This document shows, piece by piece, positions 1-9,388 of a stretch of 64,000 nucleotides of DNA. This stretch comes from Anabaena sp. FACHB-1237 (GTDB lineage: Bacteria; Cyanobacteriota; Cyanobacteriia; Cyanobacteriales; Nostocaceae), in NCBI RefSeq assembly GCF_014696225.1, contig NZ_JACJPV010000011.1:57015-121014 (forward strand). The letters run 5' to 3'. Each line of letters opens with the position of its first letter. The stretch's first letter is position 1. Made by a program: the position numbers and the translations under genes. A model generated the notes under the pieces. The model saw only the letters and a program-made list of their open reading frames with translations, did not search any database and was not told where the DNA came from.

Positions 1-510
1 CTTGTGGTTCAGGAACATCGCTTAGATTTTGCCAGTCGAGAACAGTTATTAGATAATATTTTAGATAAAATTGAACATCGGCGATCGCAATATCTCCAAG
101 ATAGTCAAATTAAAGTTATTCCTACCATTGTGTATGGTAATAACCCTCCATCGCCTGTTATCCCCACCATTAACCCTTCTGAAAGTGTTTTAAGGGGTAT
201 TCCTGCCAGTCAAGGTAAAATACAAGGAAGAGTAAAAATCTTGCGAAATCTGCAAGCAGCCACGAATATAGATAAAAATACCATTTTAGTGGTTCCCTAC
301 ACCGATTCTGGTTGGGCACCAATGCTAGTACAAGCCGGAGGAATAATTGCCGAATCTGGTGGTAAACTTTCTCATGGAGCAATTATCGCTAGGGAATATG
401 GTATTCCTGCCGTTATGGATATTAAGGATGCTACCTATATCCTGGAAGATGGACAGCAGGTTACTATTGATGGTTCTTTAGGTATTGTAGAACTGGCTAA
501 ACTTAATTAG
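1..510 (+). CDS. PEP-utilising enzyme, C-terminal mobile domain (partial)
   Basis: The reading frame is already open at base 1, so this is the 3' end of a longer gene whose start lies outside the window. The visible 169 codons end in a phosphohistidine swivelling domain of the PEP synthase / pyruvate phosphate dikinase type. The signature GGKLSHGAIIARE carries the histidine that takes the phosphate, about residue 124 of the visible part, and the segment GIPAVMDIKDAT follows as usual. In the family this domain carries phosphate between a nucleotide site and a PEP/pyruvate site. Which full-length enzyme it belongs to (PpsA, PpdK or a cyanobacterial relative) cannot be decided without the upstream part. 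It converges with ndhJ across a strong hairpin. Confidence 0.8.
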   Translation, partial: LVVQEHRLDFASREQLLDNILDKIEHRRSQYLQDSQIKVIPTIVYGNNPPSPVIPTINPSESVLRGIPASQGKIQGRVKILRNLQAATNIDKNTILVVPYTDSGWAPMLVQAGGIIAESGGKLSHGAIIAREYGIPAVMDIKDATYILEDGQQVTIDGSLGIVELAKLN

Positions 511-530
511 TAAGGTTGGGTTAAGGAACA

Positions 531-569
531 AAACCCAACACTTACAACAGTTTGTTAAGTGTTGGGTTT
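531..569. terminator. Bidirectional hairpin between convergent genes
   Basis: Perfect 14-bp inverted repeat: AAACCCAACACTTA at 531-544 pairs with TAAGTGTTGGGTTT at 556-569 across an 11-base loop. It sits between the stop of the PEP-utilising gene and the 3' end of ndhJ, which run toward each other. A-rich and T-rich ends on both sides fit a shared terminator. A competing 8-bp hairpin (GTTGGGTT at 515-522 with AACCCAAC at 532-539) overlaps it. Confidence 0.6.
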
Positions 570-661
570 CACTTTCTTCAAGCCAACCTACTACTAAAAT
601 CCTTAAGCAAACAGTATTGAATAGCCAATAGTTTTAGCTGATAGCTGACTCCTACTAATAC

Positions 662-1189
662 CTAATACGCATCTTGCAATTCGTAAAAATCAGGGGAAAT
701 ATAATCTTTACGTAATGGCCAACCTACCCAATCTTCAGGCATTAAAATCCGCTTTAAGTTAGGATGACCTTCATAAACTATGCCATACATATCATAAGCT
801 TCTCGTTCTTGCCAATCTGCGGTTTTCCAAATCCAGTACACTGAAGGTAATACGGGATTTTCTCTAGGTAAGAAAACTTTAACTCTTACCTCTTCAGGAC
901 GATCTGCATTATCACCTATTTTGATTAAATGATAAAAGCTGACTAGTTCCTCTCCAGGTCCTAGATCAATCCCACCTTGACACTGTAGACAGTTAAACCC
1001 ATAAGCATACAACGCTGTAGAAGTAGGTAGCAGAAAATCCTTAGCTACTTTGATTATTTCCACACCATTAGCGTCAAGTTCCAAGAACTCATGACTAAAG
1101 CCATTTTCAGCTAACCATTGAGAAACCTTACCTGCTTTTACTACAGCTTCTTCCTTTACCGGAACTGGTTTAGATTCTTCTTGGGACAT
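662..1189 (-). CDS. ndhJ: NAD(P)H-quinone oxidoreductase subunit J
   Basis: 175 residues, the usual size for cyanobacterial NdhJ (relative of the 30-kDa/NuoC subunit). It belongs to the peripheral arm of the thylakoid NDH-1 complex, which passes electrons from ferredoxin to plastoquinone in cyclic flow and respiration. The C-terminal family signature is visible ([14 protein letters not shown] followed by LKRIL and WPLRKDY). It is the last gene of ndhC-ndhK-ndhJ; ndhK stops 1 bp before its ATG, so the three are surely co-transcribed. An acidic, lysine-rich N-terminal stretch of about 20 residues precedes the conserved domain, as is common in this family. Confidence 0.96.
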   Translation of the reverse strand: MSQEESKPVPVKEEAVVKAGKVSQWLAENGFSHEFLELDANGVEIIKVAKDFLLPTSTALYAYGFNCLQCQGGIDLGPGEELVSFYHLIKIGDNADRPEEVRVKVFLPRENPVLPSVYWIWKTADWQEREAYDMYGIVYEGHPNLKRILMPEDWVGWPLRKDYISPDFYELQDAY

Positions 1190-1190
1190 T

Positions 1191-1907
1191 TTAACGTTCC
1201 TCTTTCTGTTTCTTCGCTGTTAATAGTGCAGGTGGTACTGGCATACCAATTGCTTCTGTTAGTTCTTTAGGTGGATTGAAGCGGGTATCGGATTGTAAAT
1301 ATTTACCAGTTAATATCTCTGGAACTGGTTTCATATTGTGAGTGGTACTGTAATAACGGTGTACTTGCTTGATTTGCCCCCGTTCTTGCATAGAATCATT
1401 AGCGATTTTTTTGCGTAACTTAATAATAGCGTCTATGATTGCTTCAGGACGGGGAGGACATCCAGGCAAATAAACATCCACAGGAATAAGTTTATCCACT
1501 CCTCGCACTGCGGTGGGAGAGTCCACGCTAAACATCCCACCAGTAATTGTACAAGCACCCATAGCAATTACATACTTAGGTTCTGGCATTTGTTCATAAA
1601 GACGCACTAATTGGGGAGCCATCTTCATAGTAATTGTTCCAGCAGTGATGAGTAAATCGGCTTGGCGTGGGCTAGAACGGGGAATTAGTCCAAAACGGTC
1701 AAAATCGAAACGAGAACCGATTAAAGCGGCAAATTCGATGAAACAACAAGCTGTCCCAAAGAGTAAAGGCCACAAACTAGACAGACGTGCCCAGTTATAG
1801 AGGTCATCAACAGTGGTTAAAATGACATTTTCTGACAGTTCTTGAGTAACTGTAGGGCGTGCGACGGGGTTGATAATTTTTTCTGTTGTTCCAGAATTTA
1901 GGACCAT
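1191..1907 (-). CDS. ndhK: NAD(P)H-quinone oxidoreductase subunit K
   Basis: 238 residues; the NuoB/PSST-type iron-sulfur subunit of cyanobacterial NDH-1. It binds the terminal [4Fe-4S] cluster (N2) that hands electrons to plastoquinone. The four cluster cysteines are visible: the adjacent pair C54-C55 in [10 protein letters not shown]119 in [10 protein letters not shown] and C150 in PGCPPRPEA. The start overlaps the end of ndhC by 10 bp, which indicates translational coupling in the ndhCKJ operon. The C-terminal 70 residues are the usual cyanobacterial/chloroplast extension after the core domain. Confidence 0.97.
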   Translation of the reverse strand: MVLNSGTTEKIINPVARPTVTQELSENVILTTVDDLYNWARLSSLWPLLFGTACCFIEFAALIGSRFDFDRFGLIPRSSPRQADLLITAGTITMKMAPQLVRLYEQMPEPKYVIAMGACTITGGMFSVDSPTAVRGVDKLIPVDVYLPGCPPRPEAIIDAIIKLRKKIANDSMQERGQIKQVHRYYSTTHNMKPVPEILTGKYLQSDTRFNPPKELTEAIGMPVPPALLTAKKQKEER

Positions 1908-2260
1908 TCTAAAGCTCCTTTACGCCATGCGTAGACTAACGCGATAATCAGAATCGCAATAAAAATTAAGGCTTCAATAAATGCCAATAATCCTAAGCGA
2001 TTAAAAGCAACTGCCCAAGGATACAGGAATACGGTTTCCACATCAAATACTACAAACACTAAAGCAAACATATAGTAACGGATGTTAAATTGAATCCATG
2101 CTCCGCCGATGGGTTCTAATCCGCATTCATAAGTAGTGCGTTTTTCTAAACTTCTACTACTGCTCTGTAGAATTTTAGAGGCTGAAAGAGCTAAAGCTGG
2201 AACTAGGCTACAGAGAATAAGAAAGCCTAGAAAATACTCGTAACCATGAAGAACAAACAC
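1898..2260 (-). CDS. ndhC: NAD(P)H-quinone oxidoreductase subunit 3
   Basis: 120 residues with three hydrophobic membrane segments (roughly 7-27, 62-84 and 89-111), matching NdhC/NuoA. It is a membrane subunit beside the quinone site of NDH-1. The loop after helix 1 carries the conserved [12 protein letters not shown] segment; its cysteine is the residue known to be exposed in the complex I active/deactive transition. It is first in ndhC-ndhK-ndhJ and overlaps ndhK by 10 bp. The operon promoter should lie just right of 2260; I see no clear hexamers. Confidence 0.96.
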   Translation of the reverse strand: MFVLHGYEYFLGFLILCSLVPALALSASKILQSSSRSLEKRTTYECGLEPIGGAWIQFNIRYYMFALVFVVFDVETVFLYPWAVAFNRLGLLAFIEALIFIAILIIALVYAWRKGALEWS

Positions 2261-2852
2261 AATGTATTTCTACCGCTAATGTGGAATTAACATTTTCGCT
2301 ATTTTTGAGTAAAAATAGCTTGATTTGGGAATAGGTATGTCAGGTGTTAGGTAGATGATAAGATGTGTCAGTAATCAAACAATCTGTTTATGGTGAGCAA
2401 ATTGTTGAATCTGATCTACCTTACCGTTGATCTTTCCTGCAATCACATTCTTTTACATTATATCTTTTAAGGATTTCAAGAGATATCAATCACTGATAGG
2501 TTTGATTTATGGAAATCCTTGGAATCTGTGATATAAAAGACAATAGAGTGCATTAAGTAGCGATTTAATTTATTAAACAGAGAAACATTATTTTTTGATG
2601 CTTCCATGTCCCTCTTGCACTTGTATTATAAATACAATTACTGTAACTAGTAGACATTTTAAAATATAAATCATATTTATATTTGTTGGCGATCGCTGCG
2701 CCCGCAGTAGGCATCGCTAAACTATATAAATGACCAGTATTTCAGATGATTAGATTTTTATTTTCATACCTTGATTCAGCAATGCTGAATTTTCAACTAG
2801 GAAATATCTCAAAGTTGAAAAATAGAAAAAATAGAAATTAATCTCTGAAAAG
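2261..2852. other. Gene-free stretch upstream of ndhC
   Basis: No convincing reading frame. It is AT-rich and should hold the ndhC operon promoter near its left end. At about 2685-2720 there is a HIP1 octamer GCGATCGC followed by a GC-rich short repeat of a kind common in cyanobacterial spacers. No RNA gene was recognised. Confidence 0.5.
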
Positions 2853-3035
2853 AAACCCGACTTATTTAAGACTTACGCAAGTGTGACACTAAAAAATCTG
2901 TTGCCGGGTGCGTCAGATATCAAAAATCTGTTTATTTGCAAGATGGATACTGTCCGACGTGGTTGGTGAGCTTGTGGAACCAAACCCTAGGAATGTGCCA
3001 GTTGCGTAAGTCCTGTTATTGAAAGAGTCGGGTTT
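2853..3035 (-). terminator. sodB terminator split by a mobile element
   Basis: AAACCCGACT at 2853-2862 is the exact reverse complement of AGTCGGGTTT at 3026-3035, and the right arm is followed by more T. The pair lies just past the sodB stop and would form a terminator hairpin, but a 146-bp mobile repeat (2868-3015) now fills the loop. Whether the extended loop still terminates is unknown. Confidence 0.45.
2868..3015 (+). mobile_element. R146 small mobile repeat, full copy
   Basis: Non-coding element with inverted ends: GACTTACGCAAGTG on the left and CAGTTGCGTAAGTC on the right. Internal landmarks are ACTAAAAAATCTGTTG, GGTGCGTCAGATATC and GGTTGGTGAGCTTGT. The same landmarks recur at 10248-10393, 26887-27006, 30653-30702, 50561-50691, 58999-59083 and 63803-63823, in both orientations. 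It has no reading frame, so it would need a transposase supplied elsewhere. Confidence 0.75.
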
Positions 3036-3044
3036 TTTTAGCAT

Positions 3045-3644
3045 TTAAGCACCTAAATTTGCAGCCACAAATTCCCAGTTCACCAAATTATCTAGGAAGT
3101 TTTTGATGAATGCAGGACGAGCATTTTTGAAGTCTATGTAATAAGCGTGTTCCCAAACATCAATAGTTAACAAAGGTTTTTGTCCATGTACTAAGGGATT
3201 TTCAGCGTTGGGAGTTTTTGTAACCTTAAGAGTACCATTTTCTTCTACTAACCAAGCCCAGCCACTACCAAATTGAGTTGCAGCAGCGTTAGAAAATGCT
3301 TCTTTAAATTGCTCGAAACTACCAAAGTCTTTAGCTATTCTCACTGCTAATTCCCCTGTGGGAGTTCCACCACCTGCGGGTTTTAAACAGTTCCAGAAAA
3401 AGGTATGATTCCAAACTTGTGCAGCATTGTTAAAAATGCCTACTTTTGCAGGATCTTTAAAAGCAGCTTGAATCACTTCTTCTAAAGATTTATCAGCAAG
3501 TTCTGTATCTTTTGTCAGATTATTGAGATTAGTTACATAAGCTGCATGATGTTTACCATAGTGATACTCAAAGGTTTCGGCTTTCATGCCATAGGCTTCT
3601 AAAGCATTAGAATCAAAAGGTAAGGGTGGTTGCGTAAATGCCAT
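3045..3644 (-). CDS. sodB: Superoxide dismutase [Fe]
   Basis: 199 residues, full length for an iron superoxide dismutase, which turns superoxide into oxygen and hydrogen peroxide in the cytosol. Metal ligands are H28 (in EYHYGKHH), H79 (in VWNHTFFW), D161 and H165 (in DVWEHAYY). Glutamine Q75 in NNAAQVWNH sits four residues before the second histidine ligand, which is the position typical of iron rather than manganese enzymes. No signal peptide, so cytosolic. The ribosome site AGAGAGGAT lies shortly before the ATG. It stands alone, with a disrupted terminator downstream. Confidence 0.96.
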   Translation of the reverse strand: MAFTQPPLPFDSNALEAYGMKAETFEYHYGKHHAAYVTNLNNLTKDTELADKSLEEVIQAAFKDPAKVGIFNNAAQVWNHTFFWNCLKPAGGGTPTGELAVRIAKDFGSFEQFKEAFSNAAATQFGSGWAWLVEENGTLKVTKTPNAENPLVHGQKPLLTIDVWEHAYYIDFKNARPAFIKNFLDNLVNWEFVAANLGA

Positions 3645-4135
3645 TTTGTCAATCCTCTCTGTTTTTTGTAATCAGCTATGATAGCCGCTTGAGTAATTTT
3701 TGATATTTTCTAGTCTTATTTGCTACTTGTAGCACACAAAACTTAACATTGTTATTTTACTATCAAAATGAATTTTTGCAAAAGTTTTAAGAAACAGCAG
3801 TTTTTAGGGGTAAACCCAGGGTTTATACAGCAGGTTTTGTTAAATTAATATATAGTATTGTAAATATTCGTAAATTCTTGACAAGACTAGTTAAATTGTG
3901 CTTGATTGATAATGGTTTATAATTTACTCAAATAATTTGCATTAGGTTTAAATATTTCTAGTCAACAATTTGCTAATTTACAAAGTAAAATGGAGAGGTT
4001 GATTGAGCCTGATGAGGATTCTATTAGAATTTATGTACTATATTTTGGTAGTTTCCAAAAAATTATGATTTATAGTTCAAATGTACCTAGACAAAAGTAA
4101 GCTACTACTATATAATCAATACATCAGCTTAATTT
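3645..4135. other. Gene-free AT-rich stretch before the CRISPR leader
   Basis: Very AT-rich; it holds the sodB 5' region at its left end and no credible gene. No cas gene fragment was recognised on either strand. Confidence 0.5.
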
Positions 4136-4326
4136 TTTGGCGGACCTGGAGCGAGGTCAAAAACCCTGGGGGGTCCGCCAAATCGCCAGAACCTTGATAA
4201 TTGAATAATTCTAGCGTTTTATTAGTTTCAGTTGGCGCTTAACCCTAAGCCTGAAATGAGGTTTTTTTTGAGGTCCGCCAAATTCCCCCCTACAGTCCCT
4301 TCGTAGACTGTGTTTCAGAGGGCGGG
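4136..4326 (+). promoter_or_regulatory. CRISPR leader
   Basis: The 190 bases left of the first repeat contain one motif three times: GGTCCGCCAAAT at 4172-4183 and at 4272-4283, and its reverse complement TTTGGCGGACC at 4136-4146. The inverted pair 4136-4146 / 4172-4182 can form an 11-bp hairpin. Leader position is supported by the degenerate last repeat at the opposite end of the array and by the repeat 3' end (ACTGAAAC) pointing away. The leader should carry the array promoter and the site for new spacer insertion. Confidence 0.6.
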
Positions 4327-6206
4327 GTTTCTATTTACCTAATCCCCGTAAGGGGACTGAAACGCTCTAAAGGGTTTAAATAAGTGTATGAGTCGCCGTC
4401 CGTTTCTATTTACCTAATCCCCGTAAGGGGACTGAAACGAGTAAAATCCCTTACAGCCCTTTCTAACATAAATGTTTCTATTTACCTAATCCCCGTAAGG
4501 GGACTGAAACCTATGACAAGTATGAGTGAAGCATGGGGAATGAGAGTTTCTATTTACCTAATCCCCGTAAGGGGACTGAAACATACTTTCGAGAAGGAGG
4601 AGCGTATGTCATACTTGTTTCTATTTACCTAATCCCCGTAAGGGGACTGAAACTAATAAAAAGCATAAATATAATCCCGTAACTTCTTTGTTTCTATTTA
4701 CCTAATCCCCGTAAGGGGACTGAAACAAACTTGTTCGAGGGGTTGCAATTCTCGGAGAGAAGTTTCTATTTACCTAATCCCCGTAAGGGGACTGAAACAC
4801 ATAAAAAATCCCCTCACTGGATGGTGTTGGTAGCACCAAGTCCAGTTTCTATTTACCTAATCCCCGTAAGGGGACTGAAACACGCCATATTTAGCGGCTT
4901 CGTATTCTATAGTCTTGTTTCTATTTACCTAATCCCCGTAAGGGGACTGAAACTAAGAATTATCAAAATAAGCTAAGAAAGAATTTATTCTGGAAAGTTT
5001 CTATTTACCTAATCCCCGTAAGGGGACTGAAACACGATTTATATGATTCTACTTCTTTCTGTAGTTCTGGTTTCTATTTACCTAATCCCCGTAAGGGGAC
5101 TGAAACAAAACAACGGTTACAGCCATATTACAGCAGAATTGGTTTCTATTTACCTAATCCCCGTAAGGGGACTGAAACAGTCTATAAGGGAGTTAAGGGA
5201 ATTAAATCTCCCTTTGTTTCTATTTACCTAATCCCCGTAAGGGGACTGAAACTTAGGATAAAGTTTCTGAATCTTTAACATCTTTAAAAGTTTCTATTTA
5301 CCTAATCCCCGTAAGGGGACTGAAACACCCTGTTTTAGCAGTCATAGATTCTCTTACAGTTTGGTTTCTATTTACCTAATCCCCGTAAGGGGACTGAAAC
5401 TCTGCCACTCAGCAAACTTCTTTATGATTCTAATCGTTTCTATTTACCTAATCCCCGTAAGGGGACTGAAACATCAGATGGGCCTAGGACTTAAACCAAG
5501 GGACTTGTTTCTATTTACCTAATCCCCGTAAGGGGACTGAAACATCTCTTTTGCTTCCTGCAGGGCTTCAGCAGCTTCAGGTTTCTATTTACCTAATCCC
5601 CGTAAGGGGACTGAAACATGGAATATACGGAGTGTCTAACTATGGAAAGTTAGGTTTCTATTTACCTAATCCCCGTAAGGGGACTGAAACATCCCAGCAC
5701 TTCGCCGGTTTCCTCTCCCAAACCTAGAGAGGTTTCTATTTACCTAATCCCCGTAAGGGGACTGAAACTGCCCATCCGTAGAAGGACAACTTACCATCTT
5801 TGTTTGTTTCTATTTACCTAATCCCCGTAAGGGGACTGAAACATTTTAACCTTACTTTTTCTGCTCATAGTCTTCCAAGTTTCTATTTACCTAATCCCCG
5901 TAAGGGGACTGAAACCCAGCTGCAATCTGAAGTTTTTCATCATTATTTAATGGTTTCTATTTACCTAATCCCCGTAAGGGGACTGAAACAAGCAGTTCCC
6001 AAAAATGTTTGTCATCTACTCTTTGGTTTCTATTTACCTAATCCCCGTAAGGGGACTGAAACCGGGAAGACCAGAGATCAATTACCCCAAAGGGATTGTT
6101 TCTATTTACCTAATCCCCGTAAGGGGACTGAAACCCAACTATATACTTCATTATCTTGGATAACAAAGTGTTTCTATTTACCTAATCCCCGTAAGGACAC
6201 TGAAAC
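4327..6206 (+). CRISPR. CRISPR array, 26 repeats of 37 bp, 25 spacers
   Basis: The 37-bp repeat begins GTTTCTATTTACC and ends GGGGACTGAAAC, with AATCCCCGTAAGGGG in the middle. CCCC and GGGG can pair around a GTAA loop, a GNRA tetraloop, giving a compact crRNA hairpin. I placed 26 repeats, starting at 4327, 4402, 4474, 4546, 4617, 4690, 4762, 4845, 4917, 4997, 5070, 5142, 5216, 5290, 5364, 5436, 5507, 5581, 5654, 5732, 5806, 5879, 5953, 6026, 6098 and 6170. All look identical except the last, which has GGACACTG for GGGGACTG. Spacers are 34-46 bases, mostly 35-37. No spacer repeats another by eye. Repeat form and spacer lengths fit cyanobacterial type III or I-D arrays, but no cas gene lies in the window, so the subtype is open. 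Confidence 0.98.
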
Positions 6207-6247
6207 ATTGATAGCTAAGAACGATTTTCCAGGTTTAATTTTGTTTG

Positions 6248-6351
6248 TAAGCTGTTGTGCCTTTAACTTGAATAATTAATACAAGCAAGATGCTTGTGCT
6301 ACTGTAACTTCAGGTTTTTTAATTATACAGTGGGTGCTGCACATTAGCTTA
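6248..6351 (+). mobile_element. R104 small mobile repeat, copy 1
   Basis: 104-bp non-coding element with imperfect 13-bp inverted ends: TAAGCTGTTGTGC on the left and GCACATTAGCTTA on the right. The outer TA at each end would be the target duplication, as for IS630/Tc1-mariner-type elements. The core has the short palindrome ACAAGCAAGATGCTTGT. Other copies: 13228-13330, 28264-28367 and (inverted) 30548-30651. This copy lies 41 bp past the last CRISPR repeat. Confidence 0.75.
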
Positions 6352-6381
6352 ATTACTTAATCCCCGCAAGGAGAGCAAAAC
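6352..6381 (+). repeat. Degenerate CRISPR repeat relic
   Basis: ACTTAATCCCCGCAAGG followed by AGAGCAAAAC matches the 3' part of the CRISPR repeat at about 21 of 27 positions. Its 5' part is replaced by the end of the R104 element, so it looks like an old array end that the element entered. It could be chance similarity, but the position right after the array argues against that. Confidence 0.4.
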
Positions 6382-6474
6382 CAAGACTAGAAAATCCGTA
6401 ACTCCTTAAAGAAATCACGGATGTTATTAGTGCGGAGTGCAGGGTGTAAATGTTTCTCCTGACTACTGATCTAA

Positions 6475-8076
6475 TTACCAATGCGACAACTGTTGATGGT
6501 AATAATTGACTATCTGGGCAATAACTTCTGATATAGTTAAACCATCAGTAGGCATTTCTATAGCATCCACCGCTTTTTGCAAAGGTGAAATTTTCCGGGT
6601 ACTATCCTTATAATCTCTTTCCGCTATGTCTCTTTCCAGAATTTCTAAACTAACTTCCGGTTGGCCTTGTTGTTTAAAGTCTTGTTGACGACGACGCGCT
6701 CTTTCTCCTACCGATGCAGTTAAAAAGATTTTAATTTCCGCATCAGGGAAAACATGAGTACCAATATCTCTACCTTCTGCTACTAAACCTCCCTTTTTAC
6801 CCCAGTTTTTTTGTTGTTCCACTAAGGCTTGACGTACTGCGCTTTGAGCAGCGATCGCTGATACTTGAGATGTTACAGCCATAGTTCTAATTCCTTGGGT
6901 AACATCTATATCATTAATCCATACTTTTACCGGAGTTTGCACATTAGGACTAGGAGTAATTTCAATCTTACATTGCTGTGCTAATTCAGCGATCGCACAA
7001 TGATCATCTATATTAATTCCTGATTCTAATACTAACCAAGTAATAGCCCTGTACATTGCTCCTGTGTCCAGATATACTAGACCTAATTCCTGAGCAACTT
7101 GACGAGCTACAGTAGATTTTCCTGCCCCCGCAGGTCCATCAATAGCAATAATCGGCTGACGATGACGTAGGATAACATTGTCAATTAAGCGTGTAGAACC
7201 AAGACGAGCAGCGATCGCCAGCATTCCTTCCTCCTGAATTTTATTTAATAACATCAAAGTATTTGGTTCAACTAATTCAATATATTCCACAAAGATAGTG
7301 CTAACTTTGGCCATTTCTTGGCGTACTAATGCTATAAGTTCCCTACTGTCACGAACTCCAGCGCGAAACGCAGCCTCAGCTTGCCGTAAGCCAGAAGACA
7401 ACACAGTTGCCTGTTCTTTTTCCGTTGCAGTTAAATATTGATTACGAGAACTCATGGCTAAACCTGATGGTTCTCGCATAGTGGGACAAGCAACAATCTC
7501 TACTGGCAGATTTAAGTCAGTTACTAGCTTTTTAATTATGGCTAATTGCTGACCATCTTTTTGTCCAAAGTAGGCTCTGTCAGGTTGTACCAAATTTAGA
7601 AGTTTGGTGACAATCGTGGCCACACCTTGAAAATGTCCGAGCCGAGAATTTCCACACAAGCCTTTTATCATATCAGATGGAGGGATCACTTGTGTTACTT
7701 GACTTTCTCCTATATTATTCGCATTTATTCCCAAAATTCCGGGAGTTGGTGCAAAAATCGCATCAACACCAGCCATAACACACAATTCTTGATCTTGTTC
7801 TAAAGTGCGGGGATAACGTTGATAATCTTCATTAGGTCCAAATTGTAAAGGATTGACAAAAATACTCACAATGACAGTGGAATTTTCCTGTCGCGCCCGG
7901 TGAATTAGGCTAAGATGACCTAGATGTAAATTCCCCATTGTTGGTACTAAACCAATGGCCGTTTGTTCCCAGCTAACTTGATTTAACAATAAATCCTCTG
8001 TAATTGTAGCTAGTGGTTGGTGACGACATTGTTGTAAATAGCAGCGTAAAGCCGCAACTGTGGTAAGCAGACGCAC
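6475..8076 (-). CDS. panC/cmk: Bifunctional pantoate-beta-alanine ligase / cytidylate kinase
   Basis: 533 residues made of two enzymes, a fusion typical of cyanobacteria. Residues about 1-300 are pantothenate synthetase, which joins pantoate and beta-alanine using ATP (pantothenate and coenzyme A path). Its nucleotide-binding motif HLGH is at 51-54 within VPTMGNLHLGH, and QPDRAYFGQKDGQQ follows near 165-177. Residues about 308-533 are CMP/dCMP kinase with P-loop GPAGAGKST at 314-322, then LDTGAMYRA and EGRDIGTHVFPDA. The fusion length matches other cyanobacterial PanC/Cmk proteins. The gene is monocistronic; its 3' end faces the CRISPR array. Confidence 0.96.
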   Translation of the reverse strand: MRLLTTVAALRCYLQQCRHQPLATITEDLLLNQVSWEQTAIGLVPTMGNLHLGHLSLIHRARQENSTVIVSIFVNPLQFGPNEDYQRYPRTLEQDQELCVMAGVDAIFAPTPGILGINANNIGESQVTQVIPPSDMIKGLCGNSRLGHFQGVATIVTKLLNLVQPDRAYFGQKDGQQLAIIKKLVTDLNLPVEIVACPTMREPSGLAMSSRNQYLTATEKEQATVLSSGLRQAEAAFRAGVRDSRELIALVRQEMAKVSTIFVEYIELVEPNTLMLLNKIQEEGMLAIAARLGSTRLIDNVILRHRQPIIAIDGPAGAGKSTVARQVAQELGLVYLDTGAMYRAITWLVLESGINIDDHCAIAELAQQCKIEITPSPNVQTPVKVWINDIDVTQGIRTMAVTSQVSAIAAQSAVRQALVEQQKNWGKKGGLVAEGRDIGTHVFPDAEIKIFLTASVGERARRRQQDFKQQGQPEVSLEILERDIAERDYKDSTRKISPLQKAVDAIEMPTDGLTISEVIAQIVNYYHQQLSHW

Positions 8077-8296
8077 AAAAAACCCCTGTTATTAATCCTC
8101 TTACCCGTTAGTTTATCTTGAGAAACTAGAAAAAAGGATCAATAAATCAGGGGAATTTTAGCAAATAGGGCTTGCTGAAAAAGCAATCAAAAAGTGATCT
8201 GTGAGGACAAGGAACAGCTAAGAGAAAAATATCCTAACAATTGCGGCTACTGCCATAACAGCAAATCACAATTGAGACAATGGGCTTTATTAATTG

Positions 8297-9388
8297 TTAA
8301 TTTTTTGTCCCTAAAACTTCAACTTTTACAGGGGCAACACCACTTCTAATCATGCCTAATACCCGCGCTGCACCAGCTGATAGATCAATAATACGTCCCC
8401 GAATATAAGGACCGCGATCGTTAATTCTTACCACAACAGACTGCCCAGTACGGGTATTAGTAACCCGGACTTTTGTTCCTAAAGGTAAAGTACGATGGGC
8501 TGCGGTAAGTCCTTCGGGACGATAACGTTCACCACTAGCTGTGCGACTACCAGAACCATCATAACCATACCAAGAAGCCATACCTTTAAAACTGGCCTTC
8601 ACTCCAAGAGCATCAATTTTTGGAGTGATGTTGGGCATAACGAATGAGATACGTTTTGGTAAGTTGGGAATTTCCGTTAAAGGAGATGCGTTACCTATAA
8701 GTCTCCTGAAGCGATTGGTGGCTTGTAACGCATCTGTAGCTAAATCTTTTGTAGCATCAGCAAGACGAACATTCTCGCTAATTTTCACCAATTCTTGATC
8801 TTTGATTTTGATTGTATAACTGTCGTTGGGTTCTGGTCTTTTTTTGCCTTGCCACATCACTGTAATTTGGTTAGCATCCATTTCATCATCCACAATGCGG
8901 TTGATTTTAGCTGCTACTATTCCTGCTTTGTACATTGGATCTTCATCATCAGCTTTAGCTGACTGATCAAGATTCCACATATTTCCTTGAGTGGCAACTT
9001 TTGACGATTTTTCAGCGGCTAATGGAGTTGTATGATCTGTCAATTTATCCCAGGTTTCGCTATTTTTGATAGTTCCCTGTTTAGTTTCCCCATTATCTAC
9101 ATTTGCAGAGCCTAAAAATGTCAATACAGGAATATCTCTCACAAATAAAGTTGCTGCCTGTCTACCATTGACAATGTGAGAGTGAATTTTTGTAATCCCA
9201 CTATCCGGTGTGGTTATTGTTGGTGGGGACTGATATTCACCAAATTTGACCACATCATTATCATTGTTTACAGGTGTTTCTGGGGTGACTGAAGAATTTT
9301 CTACAACGGTTTGCGCTTTTGCCACTGAAGGCAAACTGGCAACGCCTAGAGATACAGCCACAATAGTCCACAAATGTCTTTGATTCAT
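8297..9388 (-). CDS. RlpA-like septal ring / lytic transglycosylase family protein
   Basis: 363 residues with an N-terminal signal peptide (hydrophobic [16 protein letters not shown], likely cut after AKA), so exported. The last ~100 residues are a double-psi beta-barrel of the RlpA family: [19 protein letters not shown], then [16 protein letters not shown] and the end motif [15 protein letters not shown]. In studied bacteria RlpA binds peptidoglycan and cleaves denuded glycan strands at the septum. The middle 200 residues are low in recognisable motifs, with no SPOR domain seen. The cyanobacterial function is inferred from the fold only. Confidence 0.85.
   Translation of the reverse strand: MNQRHLWTIVAVSLGVASLPSVAKAQTVVENSSVTPETPVNNDNDVVKFGEYQSPPTITTPDSGITKIHSHIVNGRQAATLFVRDIPVLTFLGSANVDNGETKQGTIKNSETWDKLTDHTTPLAAEKSSKVATQGNMWNLDQSAKADDEDPMYKAGIVAAKINRIVDDEMDANQITVMWQGKKRPEPNDSYTIKIKDQELVKISENVRLADATKDLATDALQATNRFRRLIGNASPLTEIPNLPKRISFVMPNITPKIDALGVKASFKGMASWYGYDGSGSRTASGERYRPEGLTAAHRTLPLGTKVRVTNTRTGQSVVVRINDRGPYIRGRIIDLSAGAARVLGMIRSGVAPVKVEVLGTKN

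Noticed and set aside
4384..6279. Several short reading frames across the CRISPR array
   Set aside because: They repeat the same translated repeat (FYLPNPRKGTET or VSIYLIPVRGLK) and are products of the array, not genes.
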